IMG/VR virus record: IMGVR_UViG_3300042184_000010
Location: 1 to 43,027 of that record
Reading direction: 5' to 3' (one strand)
Length of the DNA: 43,027 nt
Source: a virus
Part shown: positions 15,326 through 23,295 of the stretch, piece after piece
Layout of the letters: every line of letters starts with the position of its first letter
Position numbering within the stretch: position 1 is the stretch's first letter
Program-made: the position numbers and the translations under genes
The notes under the pieces: model-generated
The model's database searches: none
What the model saw: the letters and a program-made list of their open reading frames with translations, nothing else
Told to the model about the DNA's origin: nothing

Positions 15326-16761
15326 TATTCGAAAATCTCCGTGATGTAGTTGTTCACCAGGTGGCTGCGGAAAGTAACATGTTCAGCCGGGTAAACGGGT
15401 GTGAAATCGAAGTCGAAGTATACCTTACCCTGCGCAATCTGGTCAGGCGTGTTCAGGTCTGGGTCAGCCCAGCACTCGCCACCGAGAATGGCGCCGATGG
15501 TGGTCAGGTGACGAAGGTAGTTGTTGACACCTTCGATAACGTCGCTGACGTAGGTTTTGGTAATGCCGCGATCCACTGCCCACAGGTGTGCGCGCAGCAG
15601 GCTGTCATTGATAATGTCAGCGGTGCGGACGACGCACAGGAATGCCCATTTAGGGTCACTCGACAGCGTGCGGTTACCCCACAGGCGGAACCCATCCTGG
15701 CGAATGATGGTGGTGATATTGCTTTCATTCAGCAGGTTTGCGCGGGCGTTGGCATCACCCAGGGTGAAGTCAATCGGGCGCGCAGTGCCCTGAATGCCGT
15801 TGATTTCCTGGTTGGATGGCGACCACCAGAAACCGCGATCATTGTCAGACTTTGCCAGCAGGCCAGCTGCGCGAGAACTCGCCCACTCGGTGACCGTGAA
15901 GCCGGTCGAGTCGGTGACGATAACCTTCGGGTCAACGACATAGACGCGCTTCGAACCGAAGTCATTACCGTAGGCGATTGCGTCGGCGTCGTTGGTGTTC
16001 GGGCCATCAGCGATGATTACGGCGCGCAGGCGCTCGGCAATACCGATCAGCTCTGCAACAACGGCGTTGCCGACGATGCCGAACGATGCGGTTGCAGCTG
16101 CCAAGGTGCCACCACCGCCAGTGAACACGACGGTCGGCGCAGTGGTGTAGCCGCTGCCTGGGTTGGTAATCTGGACCGCAACGACCTTGCCAGCGTTAGC
16201 ACCGGTGCCAAGGACGGCCTGAGCCGTAGCGCCAGTGCCACCACCGCCAGTGAAGCTGACGGCTGGCGCGCTGGTGTAGCCGCTGCCCTGGGTGTTCACG
16301 GTCACTGCGGTAACGCCGCCAGAAACGCGGGTGTCGGTGAAGCCTGGCGCAATCAGAATTCGCGGCTGGAAGCCAACCACCGATTCAGAACCCAGCAAGG
16401 CGTGTACGCCTTCGTACTGGCCGTTAACGGCGTTGACGCCACCGAGCACGTTCGCCAGGGTTTCCGCGTCAGTCTCGCCTTCCTCGACGCGAACGACAAC
16501 GACCACGGCGCCAGCCTGGTCGAAAATGCCATCCATGGCGGCAGGCAGAGTGCCAAGGCCGGTGCCGAGCAAGTCGAGCTTGGCCGCTTCACGGCGACTG
16601 CCTGCGATCAGAACAGGGGTGTTGAGCGGGAACGCGGTTGCGTCGGCGCTTGGGGCGGTGCCCACCAGGCCAATGACGCTAGAGCGTACAGTTTGAATCG
16701 GGCGCGCACCGTCGTCAATGTCAAGGACCTCGACGCCATGCAGAAAAGTTTCACCAGCCAT
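15325..16761 (-). CDS. FI: Tail sheath protein (P2 FI-like) with inserted repeat domain
   Basis: This 478-residue contractile sheath subunit has a family-typical N-terminus ('FLHGVEVLDIDDGARPIQTV', 'VIGLVGTAP') and C-terminal domain ('YVSDVIEGVNNYLRHLTTIG', 'VYFDFDFTPVYPAEH'). Between residues about 145 and 229, after 'RILIAPGFTD' and before 'NAVVAELIGIAERLRAVII', there is an inserted domain made of two tandem repeats of about 40 residues. Each contains Gly-Ser-Gly-Tyr-Thr, Ala-Pro-x-Val and Phe-Thr-Gly-Gly-Gly-Gly. P2 FI lacks it. The insert lies where sheath proteins have a surface-exposed domain. The gene is preceded by a terminator and a 30-codon open frame. Confidence 0.95.
   Translation of the reverse strand: MAGETFLHGVEVLDIDDGARPIQTVRSSVIGLVGTAPSADATAFPLNTPVLIAGSRREAAKLDLLGTGLGTLPAAMDGIFDQAGAVVVVVRVEEGETDAETLANVLGGVNAVNGQYEGVHALLGSESVVGFQPRILIAPGFTDTRVSGGVTAVTVNTQGSGYTSAPAVSFTGGGGTGATAQAVLGTGANAGKVVAVQITNPGSGYTTAPTVVFTGGGGTLAAATASFGIVGNAVVAELIGIAERLRAVIIADGPNTNDADAIAYGNDFGSKRVYVVDPKVIVTDSTGFTVTEWASSRAAGLLAKSDNDRGFWWSPSNQEINGIQGTARPIDFTLGDANARANLLNESNITTIIRQDGFRLWGNRTLSSDPKWAFLCVVRTADIINDSLLRAHLWAVDRGITKTYVSDVIEGVNNYLRHLTTIGAILGGECWADPDLNTPDQIAQGKVYFDFDFTPVYPAEHVTFRSHLVNNYITEIFE
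16084..16262 (-). repeat. Tandem coding repeats inside the sheath gene
   Basis: Two copies of a roughly 120-base unit encode the GSGYT...FTGGGG repeats. The blocks at 16108-16154 and 16240-16286 are nearly identical at the DNA level (shared CCACCGCCAGTGAA and GGTGTAGCCGCTGCC), so slippage or recombination could change copy number. Confidence 0.75.
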
Positions 16762-16854
16762 TTATGTGGGCCTCAGTTCGATTGACGCAGGGTTGCGAAT
16801 GATGGCCGGATATTCGCAGGCTGGTGCCTGCCGTTCCTCTTGGGTTTTTTCCAT
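16762..16854 (-). CDS. 30-codon open frame with MEKTQEE start, upstream of sheath
   Basis: This short frame begins ATG at 16854 with the 17-base repeat that encodes Glu-Lys-Thr-Gln-Glu, runs 30 codons (ending Ile-Glu-Leu-Arg-Pro-Thr) and stops with TAA immediately before the sheath ATG. The stop-start contact would couple its translation to the sheath. A strong terminator lies just upstream, so this is the only leader sequence between terminator and sheath. No good ribosome binding site is evident. It may be a leader peptide or just part of the repeat element. Confidence 0.4.
   Translation of the reverse strand: MEKTQEERQAPACEYPAIIRNPASIELRPT
16836..16852 (-). repeat. 17-bp dispersed repeat, copy 1 (sheath leader)
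   Basis: Plus strand CCTCTTGGGTTTTTTCC. On the minus strand it reads in frame as Glu-Lys-Thr-Gln-Glu right after an ATG. Copies 1 and 3 share further flanking bases on both sides. Confidence 0.95.
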
Positions 16855-16857
16855 GCA

Positions 16858-16883
16858 TAAAAAAGCCGCCCCGAAGGACGGCA
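16858..16883 (-). terminator. Intrinsic terminator before the sheath gene
   Basis: On the minus strand GCCGTCC-TTCG-GGGCGGC forms a 7-bp stem (one G-U pair) with a UUCG loop followed by six T. It would end transcription of the fibre genes. The sheath-to-D genes then need readthrough or a promoter in the next 90 bases. Confidence 0.8.
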
Positions 16884-16894
16884 AGCAGGTTTAA

Positions 16895-17371
16895 TTACCA
16901 ACCGATGGCTAGCCAGGTGTAGCCGTTGAACGTGTAATTTGCCGGGCCTCCAGTGGCGTTTGGAATTCCTCCGATTACACTACTGAACCCAGTGACGGAC
17001 TTGGCAGAAAGGTTTGCGTACTCACAAGTGAATACAGCGTTGTCAGGCGTGATTACGCTAACATTACCAACGACGTTAGGAAACGGAATCGGGAATGTGA
17101 CGCTAGCCCCGCCAGAATAGGTTTCCAGTGTCTGCGCGCTAGATTTCGCCATAGTTCCGTTGAACGTGCCCCACTGGATAATCACGCCGCCAAGCCAGGT
17201 GGGAAACTTGATGTAGCCATTAGCGGCCTTCAGGACGGCGAACCCAAAAGCTGCCCATTCAGTAGTGGCAATCTTTTTGCTGTTGTCGTCTGCCGCAGGC
17301 GAGCTGACCGCTGTCAGCACGCCCGCCTCTGTCGCAAAAATAGCTTTAATCAAACGGCTTGCAAGACTCAT
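16895..17371 (-). CDS. Tail fibre protein with gp53-like C-terminal domain
   Basis: This 158-residue protein has a C-terminal two-thirds resembling the C-terminal domain found on many tail fibres and receptor-binding proteins: 'GYIKFPTWLGGVIIQWGTFN' then 'SVTFPIPFPNVVGNVSVI' and a closing 'YTFNGYTWLAIGW'. That domain binds host surface ligands. The N-terminus ('TTEWAAFGFAVLKAANG') is the short trimeric stalk typical before this domain. It follows the small fibre-assembly-like gene by overlap and is the last gene before the terminator at 16858-16883. As a separate short fibre it may be a second receptor-binding protein or a tip module that exchanges between phages. Confidence 0.82.
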   Translation of the reverse strand: MSLASRLIKAIFATEAGVLTAVSSPAADDNSKKIATTEWAAFGFAVLKAANGYIKFPTWLGGVIIQWGTFNGTMAKSSAQTLETYSGGASVTFPIPFPNVVGNVSVITPDNAVFTCEYANLSAKSVTGFSSVIGGIPNATGGPANYTFNGYTWLAIGW

Positions 17372-17571
17372 ACACTGGCGCCTCCATCGGCTTTAACTTG
17401 AACCCACTTTTTGCCATCCCACTGGCGCCGGTAACCGGCTTTTTCCAGTGGCGGCTTTCGTTCGACGCACCCGCCAGGAATCTGCCAGGTGCCGTCAATC
17501 AGCTTGTCAGCCATCGCTGGCCCGACCAGGAAGCCGTCAGGGTCCAGCTGGTAAACCTCTTTGTGTTCCAT
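17368..17571 (-). CDS. Small tail-fibre-associated / assembly protein
   Basis: The product has 67 residues with the pattern 'VYQLDPDGFLVGPAMADK', 'WQIPGGCVERKPP' and 'RRQWDGKKWVQV'. That is like the N-terminal part of tail fibre assembly (Tfa-type) proteins that accompany phage fibres in Pseudomonas and Burkholderia phages. It lies between the collar-domain fibre and the gp53-like fibre and overlaps the latter by 4 bases. The role as a chaperone for fibre trimerisation is inferred from context. Confidence 0.7.
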   Translation of the reverse strand: MEHKEVYQLDPDGFLVGPAMADKLIDGTWQIPGGCVERKPPLEKAGYRRQWDGKKWVQVKADGGASV

Positions 17572-17574
17572 GCG

Positions 17575-18915
17575 TCAAACCTTGATGCAGTAAAGAAGCG
17601 CGACGTTGCGCGGGCGCGTTTCGGTGCCGCCAGTAAGCTCAGACTGTGCTGTGCCTTGCGTAACGCCACTGCCATAAGGGACGCCGCCACCGCCAGAAAC
17701 AAAAGTTGTAGTTCCAATGCCGTGCAAGTGAGATTCAAACATATCAGCCTGCGCGCTGCCGAGTAAGCGCCCAGCATCAACGCCGCGCCCATCATCAAGG
17801 CCGCGAATAAACTCGCCGCGCAAGTCCGGAAGGTTGAAGGTAGTCGAACCGTTGCCGACACCAAAGGTGGTGCCGATGGCCGCGAACAGTGCGTTGTACG
17901 TGGTGCGGCTTACAGCTGCCCCGTTAGCCTTCAGCCAGCCAGTCGGCGCCGTAGCGCGAGCGAAAGCACCAACCTGGCCAGGTGGCGACAGCTGAACACC
18001 AATCGCAGCCAGGACAGCCGCCAGCGTGGCTGGTGTGATTGCGTCAGTAGCGTTGACGCCCGCTGAAGCTTCAGCCTGCGTGGCGAGAAAAACTAGCCCG
18101 CGCTGCGCCTCACTTGCTCCAGCGATGCCGTCAAGCGCTTCGTTCTGGTATGCGTGAATTACAGACCCAGCCGGATAGCTGACAGCCAGCGTAATCTGCG
18201 CTGCACCTGTGACGTTGAAGTCAACTGTTTCGATAAGGCGCACGCCTTCGACGTAAACAGAAATACCGCTGGCGACAATCAGCGCAAAGTTCACAATCGT
18301 CTGAGCTGCTGCCAGCGTCTGGCGCTCTGGCTTCACGTCAACAATCACGTCAACTGCTGCGGTCGGGTCAACCCATTGAAAGTCTTCTTCGGTGTTGGTC
18401 TTCTTCGTCAGCACCTGGCCAGCCAGTCCGCCAGCAACCTTGCTGCGCAGCAGGAACTGAGAAACAACCCACTGCCGCGAAGCCAGGACAATCGACGGGT
18501 CAATTTTGAGCTGAACAACAGAAGCGTTGCTGACCTCAATGATGATACGAACAACCAGGTCGCGGCTGGCGCCTTCAGCAAGGACTGGCTTGTAAGTTTC
18601 AGGGAAGTTGCCAACCGCAATCAGGTTTCCGTCAACGTCGTACAGGCCGACTTCGCGCACAGTCCAGCCGCCCTGGTCGGATGGAACGACCAGCTCTGCG
18701 ACGACGTAGTTCGGGTTTGCCGGGTCGGTGCTCAACTGGTTGAGCTGGGCGCGATAAACCTCACGAACCAGGCCTGTTTGCGCCTGGTTCGGCGTGGTGG
18801 CGTTACCGTTGCCATCACCCAGTGCCATTTCTGTCAGCTGGATTTGCTGGCCCAGCGCAACAGCGTTGGCAATTTTTGCCTGCCCAACGCTGGTAAGGAT
18901 TGTGAAAAACGCCAT
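17575..18915 (-). CDS. H: Tail fibre protein with DUF3751 N-terminus and tail collar domain
   Basis: This 446-residue protein starts with the phage tail-fibre N-terminal domain (DUF3751): 'FFTILTSVGQAKIANAVALG', 'TEMALGDGNGN', 'VAELVVPSDQGGWTVREVGL', the part that attaches fibres to the P2-type baseplate. Residues about 320-445 carry a phage tail collar domain: 'QVGAFARATAPTGWLKANG', 'FNLPDLRGEFIRGLDDGRG', with a Ser/Gly-rich His-containing loop (ESHLHGIGTTTF) and 'ETRPRNVALLYCIKV' at the end. It is P2 gpH-like in position. It probably forms the main side fibre. Confidence 0.93.
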   Translation of the reverse strand: MAFFTILTSVGQAKIANAVALGQQIQLTEMALGDGNGNATTPNQAQTGLVREVYRAQLNQLSTDPANPNYVVAELVVPSDQGGWTVREVGLYDVDGNLIAVGNFPETYKPVLAEGASRDLVVRIIIEVSNASVVQLKIDPSIVLASRQWVVSQFLLRSKVAGGLAGQVLTKKTNTEEDFQWVDPTAAVDVIVDVKPERQTLAAAQTIVNFALIVASGISVYVEGVRLIETVDFNVTGAAQITLAVSYPAGSVIHAYQNEALDGIAGASEAQRGLVFLATQAEASAGVNATDAITPATLAAVLAAIGVQLSPPGQVGAFARATAPTGWLKANGAAVSRTTYNALFAAIGTTFGVGNGSTTFNLPDLRGEFIRGLDDGRGVDAGRLLGSAQADMFESHLHGIGTTTFVSGGGGVPYGSGVTQGTAQSELTGGTETRPRNVALLYCIKV

Positions 18916-18929
18916 TTTGGTCGGGCCTC

Positions 18930-20720
18930 TTATTTAAATTCGATAGACATTGAAGCAAGTGTAACTGTTTGCGGTGATCCACTATTCTGGAACACACGCA
19001 GCGTGAACGTGTCTCCAGCAACGCAAGGAATCCCTGCGACCACCGAAAGACGCTCAGCCTTGGTCAAAGAGTGGATAACGTCAGCCACTGCATCAGCAAC
19101 CTGCCCGTTGTTTTTGTATATGCGCAGAGTGTAAGCCAGGTTGTTCGAAGCGTGGCTGGCCAGCTCTACAAAGCCAACAACGTCGGCAAACCTGGCGCCA
19201 AACGGTGCCTTGATGCCGTAGGTGGCGCCTTCCAAAAACTTCATGCCATATGGGTCATGCTCTGCGGCGTCCAGCGAAATGCCAGCCGTTGTGCCGGTGG
19301 CCACAGATGGCGTGCCGCTGGTCTTGACCTTGGCTTTGCGCGCCATGTATGGGCGGTCTGTGTAGACGTAGGTGTCCAGCTCAGCTGGCCACAAGAGATT
19401 GCCGTTGTTCTTCTTCTTGATACCGGTGAAGTGGAACGTGAAATCTTGATAAAGGTCGTCGCCACTCCACGCGGTTTTAAGCGATGCAAGATACGCGGTA
19501 AGGTCGGCAATGCCGCCGTTTGGCGCAGACTCGTTGACCAGGTACGGGCAGACGATGCCACCAATGGAATTGGTGATGCGCACAATCGGCGGCATCTGGC
19601 CACGGAAGTTTACAACGCCGCGATCCGGGCGCGAACCGTTGCCGCCGTACAGCAGGCATTGATCGAAAGACACACCCATTTCAATGCTTTCAGCAGTGCC
19701 GGTCAGGTAGCGCGTCGGAGTGGCAAACCAGTACACGACTGGCAAGCCGCCACCTTCGCCGCCGAAACGGGTTTGCAGGCCACGCACAGCGCCCCAGCAG
19801 TCGAACCAACGTGCTCGCGCAGGGAAAGTGCCGCCAGGAATGGTCATTACCAAGTTGATCGAATACAGGCCGCACGTCCACATGAATGCGGTATCTGCGT
19901 CGAAGAAATCGCCTTCAGGCTGCAGCCATCCACCAAGGTGGAACGTGTGGTCAGCCTGACTCTTCACGCCGCGCTTGCATCGGATGAAATTGCAGTTGAT
20001 AAGAATTGGCTGCGTCGATGTTACGCCGTAGCTGACAGAGGTATTCAGGAACTGAACGGCGTAGTCGTTGGAACCCTCAAACGTACAGGTGTCGAGCGTC
20101 CAGGTGCCAGAGTTGATGTTGTTGTTCTGCAGGCGTACCTGCGTCTTGCCACCCAGGAAGTTCAGGTATCCGAAGTAGACCTTGTAGGAATCTGCACCAA
20201 CAAAAATATCCTTGGTGTTATCCAGCGATTCAATAGACGCCTTGCCATCCGCCACCAGAAAAGTCGGTATTGGCAGATTACCCTGGACCTTGACGCGCCA
20301 GCCGTTTGGAATGGTCAGAACAGGCACGGTGACCAAGGCGCTGCCGCCACCACCGCCAATGGTTGGGTTGTACGTCTGCCGCTTCGACAGCTGCCAATTG
20401 ATTGCCGCCGTCATGGCTGCTGTATCGTCGGTGACGCCGTCGCCTTTTACGCCGAAGCTTGCAACGCTGACGCGCTCAGCGTTCTTGACGGCCTGGCGCA
20501 TGCCGGTTGCGCCGATTGCATCAAGCAGCCACCCCATCAACGCAGCGCCCTGTTCAGGGTCGGTGGCATCATCTATCGCGGCGGCAAATGTGTTTTCGAA
20601 GCCTGGCAGCAAGTCCAGCAGCCGCACTTGGCGGCTGTTTCCACCCTGCTCAAGCTCCAGCAGTTCACCGCCAGTCAGTGGCAGGGTTGCACCCTGCAAG
20701 TCGCGAATCATCCAGCCCAC
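18930..20720 (-). CDS. Tailspike with pectate-lyase-like beta-helix (putative depolymerase)
   Basis: This 596-residue protein has an N-terminal stretch (1-85) that looks like a virion-anchoring domain. It is followed by the signature 'FGVKGDGVTDDTAAMTAAI' at about 89-107, which marks the start of right-handed parallel beta-helix (pectate lyase 3) tailspikes. The following 300 residues have short repeating strands with Asn/Thr/Gly turns, consistent with the beta-helix. The C-terminal 150 residues form a different beta-rich module with 'YTLRIYKNNGQVADAVADVI'. Such spikes cut or bind surface polysaccharide. No catalytic residues can be assigned by eye. It lies between baseplate gene I and the collar-domain fibre. 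Confidence 0.85.
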   Translation of the reverse strand: MGWMIRDLQGATLPLTGGELLELEQGGNSRQVRLLDLLPGFENTFAAAIDDATDPEQGAALMGWLLDAIGATGMRQAVKNAERVSVASFGVKGDGVTDDTAAMTAAINWQLSKRQTYNPTIGGGGGSALVTVPVLTIPNGWRVKVQGNLPIPTFLVADGKASIESLDNTKDIFVGADSYKVYFGYLNFLGGKTQVRLQNNNINSGTWTLDTCTFEGSNDYAVQFLNTSVSYGVTSTQPILINCNFIRCKRGVKSQADHTFHLGGWLQPEGDFFDADTAFMWTCGLYSINLVMTIPGGTFPARARWFDCWGAVRGLQTRFGGEGGGLPVVYWFATPTRYLTGTAESIEMGVSFDQCLLYGGNGSRPDRGVVNFRGQMPPIVRITNSIGGIVCPYLVNESAPNGGIADLTAYLASLKTAWSGDDLYQDFTFHFTGIKKKNNGNLLWPAELDTYVYTDRPYMARKAKVKTSGTPSVATGTTAGISLDAAEHDPYGMKFLEGATYGIKAPFGARFADVVGFVELASHASNNLAYTLRIYKNNGQVADAVADVIHSLTKAERLSVVAGIPCVAGDTFTLRVFQNSGSPQTVTLASMSIEFK

Positions 20721-20721
20721 T

Positions 20722-21429
20722 TTAAATTCCTCTTATCCGCAGTTGTCCGGCAGTCGTTATGCGGAATTGTTCGTCTGTCGTTATTCTTGCAATCAGTTCG
20801 TCTGGCACCCACCCCTGCGGGTAAACGCTTGTCGCCGTCACGTCCTGGCTGGCAGAACCGAAGAACAGCTGGCCGATGCTTTCCAGCTCGCTGACGGCAT
20901 ACGGGAAAACAGTTGTGTCTGATCCATCGACCAGGGCAGCGCCTGCGTACACGGTGCCTTTAACGTCGGCCTTGACTGTCAGGGCGCGAAGGTGTGAACG
21001 CAGGTTCTTGTAAGTCAGAACGATGCGTTCGGCTTTTTCGTACAGCTCTGCGGTTACTGGTTTGCTTCCGGTGCCCATCACAATGCTGAAGGTGTAAGGG
21101 TCGCCCTGCGGCGTCATTTCCCACCACTCTACAACTTCGATCAGATACCCCAGCGGAGTAAGGGCGCGGCGCACTGCGCCAATCGTGCCCTTGTGCCGGT
21201 GAATCATCAGGCTTGCCTGAATAACGTCGCGCTTTTCCTGCTCAGTCCACGCTGTATCCCATTCATCGACACTCAGCGCCCACGCCAACCATGGCAGCAG
21301 CGCAGCTGGGCATGTCTGGGGGTTCCACGACTCGCGCACCAGCAGCGGCACGTCAGACAGCCTGGCAATGGCCTCAGATTGCGCACGCTCCTGCGGGTCG
21401 GCGTTTGGCGGTAGCAAGTCCTTACTCAT
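20722..21429 (-). CDS. I: Baseplate/tail protein I (P2 gpI-like)
   Basis: The product has 235 residues from the ATG at 21429, which overlaps the stop of J by 8 bases; an earlier in-frame ATG at 21486 lies well inside J. 'LLPPNADPQERAQSEAIARL', 'VRESWNPQTCPAALLPWLAW' and 'SVDEWDTAWTEQEKRDVIQA' are hallmark gpI sequences. The protein belongs to the wedge of the baseplate and connects to the fibres. The C-terminal third is less conserved and ends with a short beta-hairpin repeat. Order V-W-J-I is exactly that of P2. Confidence 0.93.
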   Translation of the reverse strand: MSKDLLPPNADPQERAQSEAIARLSDVPLLVRESWNPQTCPAALLPWLAWALSVDEWDTAWTEQEKRDVIQASLMIHRHKGTIGAVRRALTPLGYLIEVVEWWEMTPQGDPYTFSIVMGTGSKPVTAELYEKAERIVLTYKNLRSHLRALTVKADVKGTVYAGAALVDGSDTTVFPYAVSELESIGQLFFGSASQDVTATSVYPQGWVPDELIARITTDEQFRITTAGQLRIRGI

Positions 21430-22321
21430 TGACGCCAACCGACGTAATGGTGATGCCAGTGCAGAACGACGCCTGATTTCGCGCAATCGCGATGCTTGAT
21501 ACTGGTGACGTTAACAAAACGTTCTGGACGCCTTCCTGGTGCAGCGCCGCGTAAAGGCCCGACAGTGTCACGTCACGGCCAAGTCGGTGGTTGGCTTCAG
21601 CGTAAGCAGTAGCAGCCGCGATGGCAGCAGACAGGACAACGTCAGAGTCAGGCCCAGGGTAAAGCGTCAGCTGCGCTGCGATTGCGTAGTTCACGATTGC
21701 AGCAGATTCAACCAGGACCTGGTCAGTCAGTGGCCGAACATCTTCGTCGCTCAGCGTTGCATTCACCGCATCAAGCAAATCAGTGGGCGCGGCGCCACTG
21801 CCGATGTTCGACAGCACCGCAACAATGACCTGGCCAGGCACCGGGCTGCGGGCGTCAGCGTCAAGCACGCGAGCATCAGAGCCAAGGGCGTGGAAAATGT
21901 AAGCGCCTTCAGGGCCAGCAGTGCTGAACCCTTCGAAAGAAAGCTGCACGCGACGGCGCAGGCTGTCGTTGCTTTCATAGGTCGGCGCAACTGGCGGGAT
22001 GGCGTCAGGGTTTCCAGCGTCGATCAGCAGCCGTTCGACGTTGTACCGTGCAGCGATCTGGTCAAGGTCCGTGTCATTGGCGTAAGCCAGGCAGACAGCC
22101 TTGATTGCTTCGTTCACCCGCTGGCGCAACAGCAGCTCGCGGAAAGCCGCGACTTCCAGCACCTTATAGGCCGGGTCACTTTCCACAATGGCGGTAAATT
22201 CAGGGTCACGCGATTGATAGTCGGCCAGCATTTCAGCCAGGATAACTTCGAAGTCGAGCACTTCGACCGCGTCGGGAAATGGCAGCTTTGCCAGGTCTAC
22301 AGCTGTGAATGCGCCTGCCAT
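21422..22321 (-). CDS. J: Baseplate protein J (gp47/gpJ family)
   Basis: This is a 299-residue Baseplate_J family protein with 'LPFPDAVEVLDFEVILAEML', 'ALGSDARVLDADARSPVPGQ' and 'RRVQLSFEGFSTAGPEGAYI', all typical. With W and I it makes the wedge part of the baseplate of contractile tails. It starts within one base of the end of W (shared base overlap) and overlaps I by 8 bases. Confidence 0.95.
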   Translation of the reverse strand: MAGAFTAVDLAKLPFPDAVEVLDFEVILAEMLADYQSRDPEFTAIVESDPAYKVLEVAAFRELLLRQRVNEAIKAVCLAYANDTDLDQIAARYNVERLLIDAGNPDAIPPVAPTYESNDSLRRRVQLSFEGFSTAGPEGAYIFHALGSDARVLDADARSPVPGQVIVAVLSNIGSGAAPTDLLDAVNATLSDEDVRPLTDQVLVESAAIVNYAIAAQLTLYPGPDSDVVLSAAIAAATAYAEANHRLGRDVTLSGLYAALHQEGVQNVLLTSPVSSIAIARNQASFCTGITITSVGVNE

Positions 22322-22668
22322 TATTTAATCACTATGCCGTCAAGGGTTATCGTTTTCCCGTCCGGCAGGTACTCTGCGACCAGGTCAAGTTCGATGCTCC
22401 CGGCATCGGTGCTGATTGCGTTAACGCTGATAAGCCTGATTCTCGGCTCCCAAAGGTCCAATGCTTCAGCGGTCGCGGCGTACAGGTCCAGAAGGGTTGA
22501 ACGGTTCAGTGGTGCGTCAACCAGACGGAACAACCGGCTTCCATACGTGCGGCGCATTACCCGACTGCCTATAGGAGTCGTCAAAATGTCCCGTATGGAC
22601 TGGCGCAAATGAGCGATTCCGCCCAGTCTCTTGCCAGTTGTTGCGCTAATTCCATCCATGCGCGGCAT
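22321..22668 (-). CDS. W: Baseplate protein W (T4 gp25-like)
   Basis: The product has 115 residues, or 112 from the Met at 22659, which gives the N-terminus seen in most relatives (Met-Asp-Gly-Ile-Ser). The conserved features are 'HLRQSIRDILTTPIGSRVMR' and 'YGSRLFRLVDAP', diagnostic for the gp25/W lysozyme-like wedge protein that nucleates sheath assembly. No strong ribosome binding site is visible before either start. The gene may depend on translation of the short frame 22646-22711 that overlaps its start. Confidence 0.95.
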   Translation of the reverse strand: MPRMDGISATTGKRLGGIAHLRQSIRDILTTPIGSRVMRRTYGSRLFRLVDAPLNRSTLLDLYAATAEALDLWEPRIRLISVNAISTDAGSIELDLVAEYLPDGKTITLDGIVIK

Positions 22669-22711
22669 TGTGCTGCGCGCATGGGGTTCTGGCCTCTTGG
22701 GTTTTTTCCAT
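22646..22711 (-). CDS. 21-codon open frame with MEKTQEA start, overlapping V end and W start
   Basis: The ATG at 22711 shares its A with the stop of gene V (TGATG), a classic coupling junction. The frame starts with the 17-base repeat (Glu-Lys-Thr-Gln-Glu), runs 21 codons and ends inside the W gene. Ribosomes leaving V could restart here and finish close to the W start, carrying translation across the gap. Whether the peptide itself matters is unknown. Confidence 0.4.
   Translation of the reverse strand: MEKTQEARTPCAQHNAAHGWN
22693..22709 (-). repeat. 17-bp dispersed repeat, copy 2 (V/W junction)
   Basis: Plus strand CCTCTTGGGTTTTTTCC, exact. On the minus strand it follows an ATG and reads Glu-Lys-Thr-Gln-Glu. 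Confidence 0.95.
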
Positions 22712-23295
22712 CAGTTTGGAACTGCGGTGTTCGATCCACCTGGCAGCACGCCGCCATGGGTATGGGTGTCGCCCACGTTCTTGCTGTTATGGGTCAGAGC
22801 AACGCCGTTTATTTTGACACCTGCAGCGCTGATTTCGATTGATGCACCATTGCTGGAAAGCAGAATCTTGCTGGTGTTCATCACTACCGAAGAACCGCCA
22901 ACGGTCGCGGTAAGCGTGCCGCCAGCGTTCAGCGTCACGGTCGTGGCGTGCGATGCGCTGTTGTGGTCTACGGTCGCGCCATCATCGTAAACGGTCGTTT
23001 CCTGGTCCTTGCTAGCAGCTGGCGCCGCGTTTTCGTCAGAGAACAGCGAGCCGACAATGACGCCCTGGCCCAAGTCACCGAACGGCGAAGCCATCATGAC
23101 CTGCTCGCCAACCTGGGGCGGTGACCAAGTGCGAGTTTTACCAGCTCGCGCCGCACCCCATGGCAGCCAGTCGGTCGTCAGCCCCGATACGTTCAGCTTG
23201 ACGCGGGCGTTCGCTTCGTCCAGTTCGGCAACGGTCCCGATGCGAAACAGGTTTGAAATCTGCCGCTGCAGTTCGCCTATATCGTAACCGCTCAC
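22711..23295 (-). CDS. V: Baseplate assembly protein V (central spike)
   Basis: This 194-residue gpV-type spike protein has an OB-fold N-terminus ('ELQRQISNLFRIGTVAELDE', 'RVKLNVSGLTTDWLPWG'), then 'WSPPQVGEQVMMASPFGDLG' and a C-terminal beta-helix region. It ends with a His-rich tip 'HNSKNVGDTHTHGG' that in relatives binds metal at the membrane-piercing apex. It overlaps the preceding gene by 4 bases and starts the P2-like V-W-J-I block. Confidence 0.95.
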   Translation of the reverse strand: MSGYDIGELQRQISNLFRIGTVAELDEANARVKLNVSGLTTDWLPWGAARAGKTRTWSPPQVGEQVMMASPFGDLGQGVIVGSLFSDENAAPAASKDQETTVYDDGATVDHNSASHATTVTLNAGGTLTATVGGSSVVMNTSKILLSSNGASIEISAAGVKINGVALTHNSKNVGDTHTHGGVLPGGSNTAVPN

